Assembly: GCF_024868665.1 (NCBI RefSeq)
Contig: NC_079898.1
Location: 21,468,668 to 21,532,667, forward strand
DNA: 64,000 nucleotides
Direction of reading: 5' to 3'
Origin: Triplophysa rosa
Taxonomy: Eukaryota; Chordata; Actinopteri; Cypriniformes; Nemacheilidae
The notes beneath the pieces were generated by a model. It was not told where the DNA came from and made no database searches. It worked only from the letters and a program-made list of their open reading frames with translations. The position numbers and the translations under genes were made by a program. Positions 47,467 to 59,700 of this stretch are shown in pieces; position 1 is the stretch's first letter; every line of letters starts with the position of its first letter.

Positions 47467-50400
47467 CTGAGGAGTGACAGACAGGTAAGGGCAATAAAGT
47501 GATTGGTGACGTCAGCCAAAAAAAGCAAATAGGTTCAGAAACGTTTAAAATGTAAAATTATGATGACTAAATCTCATTATATATTAGAAATAATTATCTT
47601 TATTGGCTTGCACAGGTAAGATAAATCAACTGACACTCACTTTTTGTAAATATCCATGTAGGCTTCCCTGAACATCCTCCTCTTCCGCATATTTTCGCTT
47701 AAAGTAGGCGACTTTCGACGTTGTTGACTGCTGACGGCACTCTTAAAGAAAAGATCCTGCAGTCAAACACAAAGGAGTTCTGAAAATTGTGTTAGGATTC
47801 ACTATACATACTGAATGAAAAAATGGTGCAACACTCACTCTTTTAAGAAAAAGTATCAAATTTTATTAGCTAAAATCAATGATGTCGACCACTATCAAGC
47901 CCTTCATCAGACATCAAGAACAGCACGGAACAAACACACTTTATACAGACTCAGACACAGCAACAGGTGCTTGCTACTAATTGTGCTGATTGTAGGAGTG
48001 GCTCCCTCATAGAATTAAGAAAAAAAGCAAATCATCAATAAAGCATAGTGTAGTCAATTTCTTGATTCAACCCTTTGGGGAACATTGTATCTAGAAAACG
48101 TTTCTCTGGACTTACGCTTTACATCAATGTCCCCTCCCTGACCTAAAAACTGAATTTGCTCAATGGCAAAATAAAAGAACTCACAAATAGAATGTGAATA
48201 TTTTTTTAAATGTTGTGCTACCGGATTACTGACATCTCCACGTCTTATGGCACAATGATGTTCACAAATACGAGATCTCAATTCTTTTGATGTTTCCCCA
48301 ATGTATAACAATCCACACAGACAACGAATAGCATAAATAACATGAATTACAATTAATAACACTCTTTATAGATCAAATTTTTACCAGTTCTTGGATTTGC
48401 AAATCCTTTCAGCCTCCTAGTATATTGGCATTGCGTGCAATTTCCACATAGTTATCAGGCGGTAACAGATAAAGGCCTAGGAGGACTTAATATAAACATC
48501 GACCCTATAGAATAGGATGCTTTACGAAATGACATCAGTGGAAGATTTAGAATTTTTTTGATAAGCCTGGATCTAATTTTAAAATGTACCAATATTTCTG
48601 TATAATGTTACAAAGTTCTGGAGCTTGAGGGGAATTTGTGGGAATGAACTGGACAGAGGGGTTCATTTTGACCTTTCTATACAGGATCAAGCAAATGTTT
48701 TCTATGGACAGCTCTTAGTTTCTCCTCTGCATTATCTAACCACCTATCTTCTATGTAACTGACTCACCGGAAGACCTCTTTTAAGAGATGGTGCATGAAC
48801 TGTTTTTTCTTAAAAAGGTCTGTACTCAATAAATGCCCTGACTTAACAACATGGACATCCAAAAAGTCCAAAGTATCCTCGCTGAATGTCATTGTGAACT
48901 TAAGATGGTCCGTTACAGAATTCAAGTACTGATGAAAGGAGTTTAAAGATCCCAAATCACCATGAAACAATACAAATCAATCAATGTAGCATTTGTATGG
49001 AATTATTTGCTTAAAAATTGGATTATTGATTTCATTAAGGACCTGAAATTTCTCAATATATCCAAGATGAAGATTTGCATAATTAGGGGGCATTCGAGTG
49101 CCCACAGCTGTACCACATTGCTGTAAGAAAAAGTAAAATATCAAATCTAAAATAGTGCTTAAGACAAGTCTCATCAAACTAGCAAGAAAATCTGATGGAG
49201 GGTTCTTATTAGTTCTTAAAGGCAGGGTAACCGATTTCCGAATTACGCTTTAGACAACTGAGTCGGGCCGAGTACCAAAACAACCTTGTAGCCAATCAGC
49301 AGTAAGGTGCACAGTGCACACAACGGACATTAGCCGAGCCGAGTGCTGACGAAAGCGAAAGATGGGGGTAGGGGTGTGTTTGTTTTGGTGATTTGAACAT
49401 CAACAATGGCTAAAAGAAATCGGACACCCCGCCTTTAAGTCAAGAAAATGCATGCAATGTTCAATATACCAACATCATGTGGAATAACAGTATACAAAGA
49501 CTGGACATTAAATGATACTAGCAAGCAATGTTTTGGTATAATCGTCTTATTCAAAAGTCTCAGGAACTTTTGTGTATTTTGGGTAGTGTGTAAAAGAAGT
49601 GGAACCCGTGGATGTTGGACCTATAAGAAAAGAAAGGTGGGCTTGTCAATGACGTTATTGCTCACTGCACCTTCTAATACCTCTTTCATTTGTTCATTTA
49701 AAATGACTGTTGGATCAGAGGAAAGAGGATTCACTATACAACAAGGCATTAATGTAACTGTGTCCTCAAAGATGGTCATGGACAAAACGGATTAGGTTAA
49801 ACTAGAGTCATTGTGTTATGTAACAAAGTGTGCAATTACCTGAGGACTGCTTCACGCAGACACACCCACACACCTCTGTGACAAATCCTCTATTCACCTG
49901 GGGCTTTTTCCTCTGGCTCACACACATTGCCTAATGGTTACTAATCAGAGCGAGAAAGAGAGAGCATTGAGAATATTGTTACAGCAAGTATTCAACAAAA
50001 AAGATTACATGTCACCTTTCCATAGTTTATTGCAATTTAAATCTCTTCAGTTCCATAAAATGTATTGTATCTTATTGAAGTAAAATAAAAATATTGTAGT
50101 CATATTACATTTACACTGTATAGGAGAAACCGGGACTATGAATATATAAACAAACTGTTAAGTTTTAGCAATACTAGTGGAAATGTTCAAATGTTATTTT
50201 TTGCACTAAAAGGATGCACTAAACAACCATTGACCTACAAGTATTCATGGTGGGGCATGTTGTCACACTAGGATACCGTAAATTGTCACAATGTAACCTG
50301 CCATTAAACGGTACATCATAGCAGTAAATTTTTGAGGTTTTTTTCTATAAAACAGCAAAAAGGCTGATCCAAAATATCAAGCAATCGTTCTGAAAAACGG

Positions 50401-51113
50401 AAATTATAACAATAGTAGGCTAAATTAATATAAAATAATATACACGTGACAACTAGCCTTGCTGTGATAGACCTTGTCTACCCAATTCATTATAATCTAT
50501 AATCTATATAATCTATTGTAGTTATTGCTGAAGAAACACACAAAAACATTCAAGAATTTAGTAAATTCAGTGAAAATTGCTGCGCATTGTATGAGAATAA
50601 TGTGAGAGATTTATGCGCCAATCAACAGGTTAAAAGAAACGTCGATTCTTTGTCAACACAACAGTGCCGTGCGCTATAACCGTGGGAGGGTAATAAGTGT
50701 GGGCTGCGCGTGAGTTTATGCGCTTGTGAGGGAGATATCAGCCAACACAGTATTTATACTCAGTTTAATTTGAGCGAGGGAAACAACATACATATGCCAA
50801 ATAAACAAATTAAATAAGAAATAACAGCTGACCACGCTATTAGTCAGAATAATGTACAATACAAAACATTATAATAAATGGCAGAACGCGCATTTTACAA
50901 AAAAATGCAAAGTAGCCTAGACGTTTTGAAAATGTTGTATGCAATCAAATTCTATATTTGGCAACGGTTGTAAGTTAACGCATGCAATATAAATAGAACA
51001 TGACGTAGATAGGGTGAAAACACAATAGAGAATCAATAAAATAGGTAAAATAATCCTACCTTATTTATAAAGACACCCCGAGCCACATTAACAGTCCCCG
51101 CACGCGTGTTCAT
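47062..51113 (-). CDS. sertad4: SERTA domain protein, SERTAD4-like (5' end uncertain)
   Basis: Two certain coding exons: 47741-47641 and 47466-47062, joined in phase 0. The first encodes STTSKVAYFKRKYAEEED, matching the TSK-x-x-YFKRKY-EEED segment specific to SERTAD4. The second holds the SERTA domain (REERSCILRLSLQKLRFLDD then PEAYLRRSVLINNLLRKIHL), then an acidic stretch, a basic RKRLKV and a Cys-rich tail to the stop at 47062. SERTA proteins are nuclear cofactors of transcription and the cell cycle. The tail after the domain is roughly 85 residues, far shorter than in human SERTAD4. The N-terminal coding exon was not securely found; 51060-51113 is a candidate. The intron carries a Penelope element. 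Confidence 0.75.
47641..47741 (-). CDS. sertad4: SERTAD4-like internal exon
   Basis: Acceptor TTTCTTTAAG at 47742, 33 codons after two bases, ends LQK before donor GTGAGTG. An alternative acceptor (CAG) lies about a dozen bases downstream. Confidence 0.75.
47815..49210 (-). mobile_element. Penelope-like element with GIY-YIG domain, decayed
   Basis: On minus, 49177-48980 encodes a reverse-transcriptase segment with QQCGTAVGTRMPPNYANLHL, then CYID followed by a stop exactly at the next catalytic position. 48970-48764 continues the domain (DTLDFLDVHVVKSG). 48362-48054 encodes the linker and endonuclease: IYAIRCLCGLLYIGETSKEL, RSRICEHHCAIRRG and NPVAQHLKKYSHS, the GIY-YIG type found in Penelope elements. 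Several frame breaks make it inactive. A possible hammerhead remnant lies at the 3' end. It sits in the SERTAD4-like intron in the sense direction. Confidence 0.88.
47876..47925 (-). ncRNA. Possible decayed hammerhead ribozyme of the Penelope element
   Basis: On minus the sequence GTCTGATGAAGGGCTTGATA contains the CTGATGA core (47904-47910), followed by a short stem-like GGGC...GTGG and CGACATCATTG. Penelope elements commonly carry hammerhead motifs in their terminal repeats. The second core segment (GAAA) is not intact here, so activity is unlikely. Confidence 0.35.
49216..49438. mobile_element. Short inverted-repeat element
   Basis: The ends TTAAAGGCAGGGTAACCGAT and ATCGGACACCCCGCCTTTAA are inverted copies with a few mismatches. 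The interior is GC-richer and non-coding. Lies in the SERTAD4-like intron. Confidence 0.65.
49439..51060. other. SERTAD4-like 5' intron, no gene seen
   Basis: AT-rich sequence without conserved segments. A missing N-terminal exon of the SERTA gene could hide here. Confidence 0.4.
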
Positions 51114-51380
51114 CAGATCAGAGGCGCGCACGTCTCATATTGTGCCGAACTCAGCTCAGCAAGAGCATGACGCTTCGCCCCCAGATGTCGAAGACTCGCT
51201 TTTGATATAATCCCTGTAGTATTCGCCTCACTCTCTGCTCTTAAAATATCCCCTTTCTGTGCAGCGAGCAATAACAGACTATGAAGCCTTCTTATTGGTC
51301 GACGCTGAAACAGATGTTTCCTGTTGCTAGGAGAGTCACTAGGCAATGATGACGCTACAGCATCAAACTCCATTCTTCTC
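51061..51380 (-). promoter_or_regulatory. sertad4: Candidate first exon/promoter of the SERTAD4-like gene
   Basis: CpG-containing stretch unlike the AT-rich flanks. On minus, ATG at 51113 opens 18 codons (MNTRAGTVNVARGVFINK) to a donor GTAGGA at 51060. The peptide does not match the SERTAD4 N-terminus I know, so this may be untranslated leader. Confidence 0.35.
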
Positions 51381-53241
51381 GCATCCTCTGCTGCTGCGTT
51401 TCCTCTTTCTTCTCAACATATGGTTCACTTATTTTATTTCAGTTTAATTATTTTTACCTTGGAATAACTTCGACCTACATATTCTGTACGGCTTCACAAA
51501 AATTCTAATGGATTTAATGAGAATTGTACTGGTTTTAATGGACGCTATAATGGTCTCTGTGGGTCTGGTAATGTGTTGGGTTCTATTAGTGGATGGGACA
51601 TGAACACCATTAAATCCTACAGGAAAAAGAGACAAAATACACTACATAAAATAATATTACAATGGTTATACATGGTAAATAGCTTCTGGTTTATGGTTCA
51701 TTTGTATTGCAATGGAAAACATTACAATTTGTACATTCTTTTCAGTAAGGGTTGCCAATGTGTTGACATCTGTAAATGTCTTAATTAATTCTAAGCAGTC
51801 TTTTCACTCACAATACCCTCTGAAAAAATTGTCACACATTAAAAGCTCTTAAACTGTAGTATACCTCACATCTCCGAGTCTAATTATCCCTCTGGAGCAT
51901 TACCGATTCTTCCACTCCCTTAAGTACACAGTAGAGGGTGGGAAAAATAACACACACACACTCTTCTGGCAAACAGTTTCAGACACCCTGTCAGTCTGAT
52001 CCAAGCAGCCCTATCACCAGATGAGCGATCATATGGTGGTGGGTTACAGTCAATTGTATTTTTCTTTGGCAGAATGTCATCTACAGCATCGTCTATTTTC
52101 ACAGGTTTGAATCACTGTTACACAAATACATTACTATTCCAAAAAATAACAACAATACAGCATGGTCAGTAACAGTTGCATCTTAGATATATCTTTAATG
52201 ACCGACAAAAATATACGCATTTATCTTCAAAACCACTGTACTTGAAAGCATGCAGAACAGGCACTATTGATCGAGAACACACAGACAGATCATCATGCAT
52301 CTGTAAAGTTCCAGAGCTCTCCATGCTAATCGCTATCACTGGCTATAAATAAAAACTCCCTATGGGTTTGACAGGCACTTTAAATGCATAACGTCATTAC
52401 AGACATGCAATACAAAACAGTTTGGTCACAAGTGGACAGAAAAAGAATTTAGACTTGCAGTTTCTTGGACATACATAAGCATCTGTGTGGTGTACAGACA
52501 GTGAATGTAGGTTAAGGTTAGTGACACTTTAGGCGATAAATTGTCATTATTTATATACTGTAAGCTTGTTTAAGACATGAATGATGACCACCTGTGGGCT
52601 CTTTTCTTTCCAGCATTAAAAATGTGTCATTACAGAAGTAAAGTGATCCAGAGAGCAAAGCCATTTATTTTACTTCCACACTGTAAATTGCAGCATGTTT
52701 TGAACATATAATAATGTTTTATTGCGAAAGAAAGTGCACGTTCAGCAAACAGCTCTCTGCTCATAAAACGTTTGGTCTCTCAAAACCTCTATACCACCCT
52801 TGGCGTGGGTCTTATCTTGAGGCTTAAAAACATCTTAGGAAAGGCATTTAATTATTTCAAATCTAACAAAAAATCTTCTTGAAATCGCTAAGCGACAATT
52901 ACTGATGCTAATGTGTTTTAATTGGTTGCTGCAAGGGGTTGGAGCAAGTGGTTTGTATATTACATTGTGAGGTCATTTCCTGGATACCAGATAAGGGACT
53001 GTATCAAGTTCTCCTAAGGAAAGGCGTGTGTTCTTTGTGTTTTTACGTGCTCACAATATGGCATGCCTCATCTTTGTAACCAGTCTCTAAAATTTAAAAA
53101 TGCTTGTTCATTGATCTCAAGGGTACTTGGATACTTGGCCTCATTTTATATGGTCTATCTCCTTCCCAGAGGAATATCCTCCCGGTCCAACACAGTAAAT
53201 TATATTTCCATCAAATGGAATCTTCAAGTTCTCTCTCTTCT
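51381..53241. other. Intergenic and probable syt14/16 3' UTR
   Basis: No coding segment was found. The portion from about 52.2 kb to 53.24 kb is probably 3' UTR of the synaptotagmin gene. Confidence 0.4.
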
Positions 53242-53555
53242 CTAAGCCTCAAGTAGGGTGTGCCAGCGGCAGACCTGCTGGTTTCCGCTTTCCTTCATGT
53301 CCTGCCAGTGAAGAAGTTCTTCCTCTCCACTACTGTTCTGGCCCAGAGCCACCCAGCCAATCATCTCCTTGCGTTTCATGTTCTTTCGATTGTATATGGA
53401 CACCATTAACGTGACGTCAGACAGCTGGAAGAGCGCCACCTGGAAGACGAACGTCTCCTTGAAGACGGGATTTGGCTGACTGCGACGGATGGATGTCTTA
53501 CAGCGGGATATCTCTTGTCCCATAGAGTTCAACAGAGTGAGCTTACCAAATGTAT
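53242..53555 (-). CDS. syt16: syt14/16 last exon (C2B)
   Basis: Starts with two bases completing an Asp codon; encodes most of C2B to the stop. Acceptor TTTCTCTTAG. Confidence 0.93.
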
Positions 53556-53745
53556 CTAAGAGAAAGAGAGAAAGAAGAATTTGTTAGGAAGGGAACTGAT
53601 CGTAAGCATATGCTCATCTGTAAGTCGCTTTAGATAAAAGCATCCACCATACATGTGAATGTAAATGTAGACCAGCATAACACAACAAAACATTTCCTTC
53701 CATCCTTTACAAAGTAAATCACTTCACACAGCTCATTTCTATTGA

Positions 53746-53797
<52 letters not shown>

Positions 53798-56700
53798 CGT
53801 GTGTGTGTGTGTGTGGTTTTCTCCAGGGGTGACTCATCGGGATGACGTGAGCCAAATGTGAAAGAGAATCTGGTGCTCTTCGATTGATTGAGTGCCCTGT
53901 AAACTCATTCACTGACAGCATCGTCGTGACACGTGACTCTGTGACAGATTAACACTCCTGGGGACTGCGCAATGGGCCGATGCCTGATTCTCAACGGCCC
54001 CTGTAATGTGCGAGAATGACACACTCAAAGTGTCTTTTTAATGAGCGTGCCCGCGTGTATGAATGTGCGGATTTATCGCGGAACATTTGCTGTGTATCAA
54101 TATCAGAGAGAAAGGGTTATTTGCACAAGAGTCATTTTTTACACAAGAGTGGCTTAAGAGTGGCTTAATGATGGCTCCAAGTGTGCTTCTGAACCTGATG
54201 TTCTTTAGGTGTGTGAATGTGTTTACCTGGAGGTCTGTTGACCGCAAAGTTACGGAAGTGGCTGCCTTTAATGATCTCTACAGACAGCCGTCCTGTGGTG
54301 GCGTTATATGATAAACCCAACAGCAGCTCGGGATTTCCACCGTGGGAGACGGACTGAGTTGAGGAAGCACTTTCGCTCGGTGTACTGCAAGACATCTCTG
54401 AGTCTACTGTCTGCAGAAGAGAGAGTTTATTTTAATGCCTTATTTTGCACAACAATACACTATAAACAATATATTTTCAATGTGATCTTATTGTTATTTT
54501 TTACTGTAGCGTATACCTTGGAAAAAATAACAAAGCCACTCCAAAATTATTTTCAGTTTTTCCGGAATTTACTAGGTACGTGTGTGAGTAAAACAATATT
54601 ATCTTCATTTTGTGAACTATAGTGACAACATTCCTCCAAAATTCTAGATGAAATTGTAATTTACTTTTATATTATATAGACAGTTTCAGCTTCAACACCA
54701 TTAACAAACGCTATGTGGCCCAAACTTAACATCCATTAGACCTCTGCAAAGAATCACAGTTGAGTAGTTAATTCAATACAATTAATATACAATAAAATAT
54801 GAATATAAATGAATTTTAATATAAATTAAATCTAAAATAAATTATAAATTATATTATAACCAAACGCTGACCGGAAGTTAACTTCGGTCCAGGTGTGTGT
54901 GTCCGATGAACCCGTCTATATTGAAATTATATTTATATTCTATTCTATATATAATATATACTATTTAATATATACGTATATACAGTATATATGAGAGTTT
55001 GTTAGGTATCACATTTGGCCACAATAATAGTGTAATGAAAAGTGATAGCCCTTACTGATGCTTTAAGATTGAATTAATTTTCATGACTTTTCTTTGATTT
55101 GGAGTCAAAACTTAAACAATTGCATAGTAAACACACAACATACGCACCTTGAGATTACTGCGAGGTTCCAGCACCAGTGTGATCTCAAGCTGATCTGTAC
55201 GTCTCAGTCTGCTCAGCCGGTACAAGGCCTCTCCCATCATCCTATCTCTGTTCATCTTCCCCAGCGCATACAGACGGAACCTGAGCATCGAAGAACCCAA
55301 ATCCCCTGGTTCTAGATGCGAGAACCGGAACGTCTCCTCGAACCTTGGCGTGGACCCTTTCTGTACGGCCGTCTTGTGCCGCTGACGTTTCCCTGGTAAC
55401 AGAACCACGCGCACCTGCCAGGAGTCCATGCCACTCCGTGTCTTGTCTGGAATGCCTTGGGCTGTTACCACGGTGACCAGGAGCCTGTGGGTGTCAGCCC
55501 GGTAGTCGAGGGCAATGATGAGGTCACCGCATTTGGAGATGTGGTGAGGGGAAGAGCTCAGAGGTTGGGATGGAGATTGCTCATGCTGTCGGAAAGCATG
55601 TTGGAAAGGACGAATAAGTATGTTTACTCTCATTTATTTACAAAATAAACCAATACAAAGGTGTATATGCTGAAATGCGTTTAAATTGTAGAATAAAATA
55701 ATACATTGCAAATATTGGAATTACATCATTGTTGGTTACATTACGAATGCTCTTTATCCATGTGAATCAATTACTACTGGAATTGGACATTTGGCTGTCT
55801 TGCATGCACAGGTAAAAGAAAATAGAAACGTCAGCAATGATTTTTAAGTGCTGACCCACACATCACACACCTCAGGGCTACATGCAGAATCTGTAGCCTC
55901 AGTATTGTCAAAACCATAATTGTCCATCGCCAGGCTCCTATGTGGTGTTTGCCGCTCCACGCTGCCCACCCGACTGCCCTCATCTCTGGGTAAGGCCTCC
56001 AGACCATCCACTGTGTCCTGGGAGCCAACAGAAATCTGCTCAGCCATTAAAGAGAGAGGGTCTGTTGGGGTTCGGCGCTCGGGTAAAGGGCTCTGCGATA
56101 GGGGGTCTCTCGGCTCCGACCCAACACGCCGTCTGGATGAGAGAGGATCTTGAAACCCTTGAACACTGATTCTCTCCGTTTCTACACAAAGGGAGAAAAA
56201 AGAGTTCAAAGCTAGAAGAGTTTCAAAAATCATCCTGGAAAAAACATTCAAAGTTACATTCATGAATTCACAACTCTGCCATACACATAACATAGTAGGT
56301 ACATAAGCCCCACACTTTCCATAAAAACAAACACACGTCAAACACAGGCAGAAAACGTTTAACCATTTTATTGACACTCTGACATATGTCATAATTGTAG
56401 AACAGGGCTCTTTGACTGTTCAGACTCGGGGCTGAAACTCGACGAATGATAATGATAGTAATTTTAAGCTTTGAGTGCTTGTTCTACAGTACGTGACTCT
56501 GTGCATTTCACTGAATGAAATCTCATTCAGGGAACAAACTGTTCTACTCCAGAGCGGCAGTCAATTAACCACAGACAGGTCCGGTCGCTCTCTTTCCATG
56601 GCAACCGGAAAGACGCTTTTCCACGGCAACTGACGATGCGTGTCACATTCCGGGAAATGTAGCTTAATACGGGAAGAATTCAATGGACACGCGCAATCAA

Positions 56701-59700
56701 ATCTGAATGTTATAGTTGAAATGGCTCGGCACACGTAACACGGTACAGCTTACAGTAAATCAGAGATGTTGACTGAGCATTAAGGCGATTAGAAGTGATG
56801 TGACTGGCAGCAGCATTTACAAATATGTATTAAAAACGTCTGCATTATACATTCAGAAATGCAGATGATACATCACTGTTCAATTATTTAGTGTGTTATA
56901 TTTTAATACATTTTTCATAATATTTCATGAAATTCTCTTTAATCTTAAAGGGACACCTTTTCTCTAGTTCACCCCAAACTAAAAATTCTGTCATCATTTA
57001 GTCACCCCTGAATTGTACCAAATCTGTATAAATGTATTTTGTGAACGGAACAGAATGGCACAAAGATATTTATAAAGCAATATTTTCCTGCTATGGCAGT
57101 CAATGGTGGCCAAGAACGGTTTGGTTACAAGCATTCTTCCAAATATCTTTCTCTGTGTTCATTAGAACAAAGAAATTCATACAGATTTGGAACAATCTGA
57201 GGGTGAGTAAATGATGACAGAATTTTCATTTTTGGGTGAACTGTTCCTTTAAGACCTCTTAGAACCACTTGAACATTGCCCTGGTTTGGATCTGAATTTA
57301 GTCTTGCTCTAGATCTTGGCTTACGGTTTTTTAGAAAAGACCACAGTCAATTACTAACTTATGCTTTTATTTTATTTTGAATGCGCTTTGGTCAAACTTT
57401 GACTAATATTGAGATTTGAAACCATGAGACAAAGAAAATGACCAAAATTTAAATCGCACTTCAGGATGTTTTACTCTCAAAACCACAATGGTTGTCTTCA
57501 AAGGATGGTTAAATATTTAGTGTGCTGGACTTACATGTGGCTTTCATCCATATCATGCATTCAGAAGTATGCATGTTCATACATAATTATTTGAGTGCAG
57601 GAACATTCTGCGTGTCTATACAGTATGTGTGCGTGTACCTTCGCAGTCAGACGGCTCTGTGCTTCCTTCCTCCTGGTCAGACAGCAGGCGTTTACATTTG
57701 TGCTGTTGCCCTGGTGCATCCTGGGTGTTGAGTTCCATGACTCCAGAGCGGAAACTTTGTGAGCGAGAGACGGAGATTTCAAACTGCTTTGCTAGTTCAT
57801 CCTCGCTCTCTGACGGACTGGAAATCTCACCGTCGTCACCGTAACTATTCACTGCACACACGTGAATCAGATCAATAGATGACAAAGTTAAAGTGATAGT
57901 TCACTCAAAAATGAAAATTCTGCCCTCATTTACTCACCCACTTGTAATTTCAAACCTGTATAACTTTCTTTCTTTTGCAGAACACAAAAGCAGAACGTTG
58001 ATAACCGAACAACGGCGGTACCCATTGACTTGCATTGGTTTTGTGTCCATACAATAGAAGTAAATGGGTGCCGCCGTTGTTCGGTTACCAACATTCTTTG
58101 AAACATCTTCTTTTATGTACTGGAGGAGAAAGAAAGTTATACACGTTTGAAATGAATACATCATGACGGAATTACATTTTTTGGATAAACTATCCCTTTA
58201 ATCCCTTGCCCAAAGCAATTGCCATTAATAAAAGAGAACTGAATGTTAAGAAAAGATACACAGGGCACAAAACCTGTGCTATTTTAGCGTACTTCATCAG
58301 TGCAGGATGAACAAAGTCTGAAATCGCATACTGTGACATTACGTACTGAATTTCAATAAGTACCTCCCTATCGGCCGTTAAAACAGTACGTTATATATGG
58401 GAGTAGTATGAATACATTTCGGACATACTGCGTCCGTCATGTTTTATGGTCATGTGTCGTATTAACAACAACCTATACGTGAGCGTTGATAAAAACATAG
58501 TCACGAGGAATTCATTTATTGGCACTTACATTAAAAACAGACGTCCGCCCTAAAGTTTTCCACTATATTTATTTGATATCACAATCTTGGCGGAAGTAGT
58601 AGACCATCCGGGTATTTCTCGCCTACTGTTTTTTGCATACTGAGGTTTCGGACATACTATTCATGACTCATACTCATTTTCGCCTACTATAGAGTATGGA
58701 AGTAGGCGATTTCGGGCGCAGCGAGAAAGAAGGAAGGTTGTGCGTAGGTGACTCATATACTGTGGTACTTTTTAAAGGTAATGGAGTGTGTGTAGATGGG
58801 CACGTTTGCCATGTGTACTTAATCATCGTAATGTAGCCGATTAGACTTTAAATGTTTTCCGTTCCGGTTACAGCTGCGCTTCCATTCATTTCGCTTAATG
58901 TTCACCACATCATTCACTCACACATATCAATTCAGCCCAAGATGCTATTCAGGAGCAGCATAGGAGGTTGCCATGGTTACCTGCTCCTCAGACTGAAGTG
59001 TTTTCTTCAGTGTAAACGCAGAGCGCGTTCCAATTGGCATAAATGATACCTGTGAAGGGACAGCATTTACACATTTTTTATTTTAATTAATTTTTTCGCA
59101 TTCTACATTTTAGGCAGCAGTTTTATGAATCATTTTTTGTATCTATAATCAATAATAATTCTTAATGAAATCAATAATAACAATTTAATGTTAAAATGTG
59201 TTTTGACTGTGGCGTGTGAAACCTTTGTGGGCAGTAGGAGAAAGATAATCACTTCTTTACTGAACACAAAGACTGTCCTTCTTTCTTTTTTTTTCAGGTT
59301 GTACGACATAACCATGGCAACAACTGACTGGCTGCATAGCTATAGACTGATAAGTGACAAATACGCTCCCATCATTTTTAAGCCCGTTTCTGGCTTAGCC
59401 TGAAAAATGTTTCCATTCAAGCCTTTTAGAAATGTACAACATTTTTCAAATGTATTAAAATCTACAAAGACATATCTAATCACTACAGTCATTTGATTTA
59501 ATTTCAGAATTTGAAAACATCTCACCTTCTGAAGCTCAATAGAGCTTGTTAATCGACGTCAAGCCGCGTTGAATGTTGCGCCATCTTGGGAGGATCGCTG
59601 CTAGTGCGTTCAATGCAGTGTTTTGTTTTTCTTGTTTGATTAGGAAATTATAACTATGGTAGGTCGGTCTTGCTGTGTTAAAAACTGTAATAGCATTACG

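Noticed and set aside
51113..51373. 86-codon minus frame MEFDAVASSL...
   Set aside because: Lies in a CpG-rich promoter-like region without splice continuity to the SERTA exons; kept only as a possible leader.
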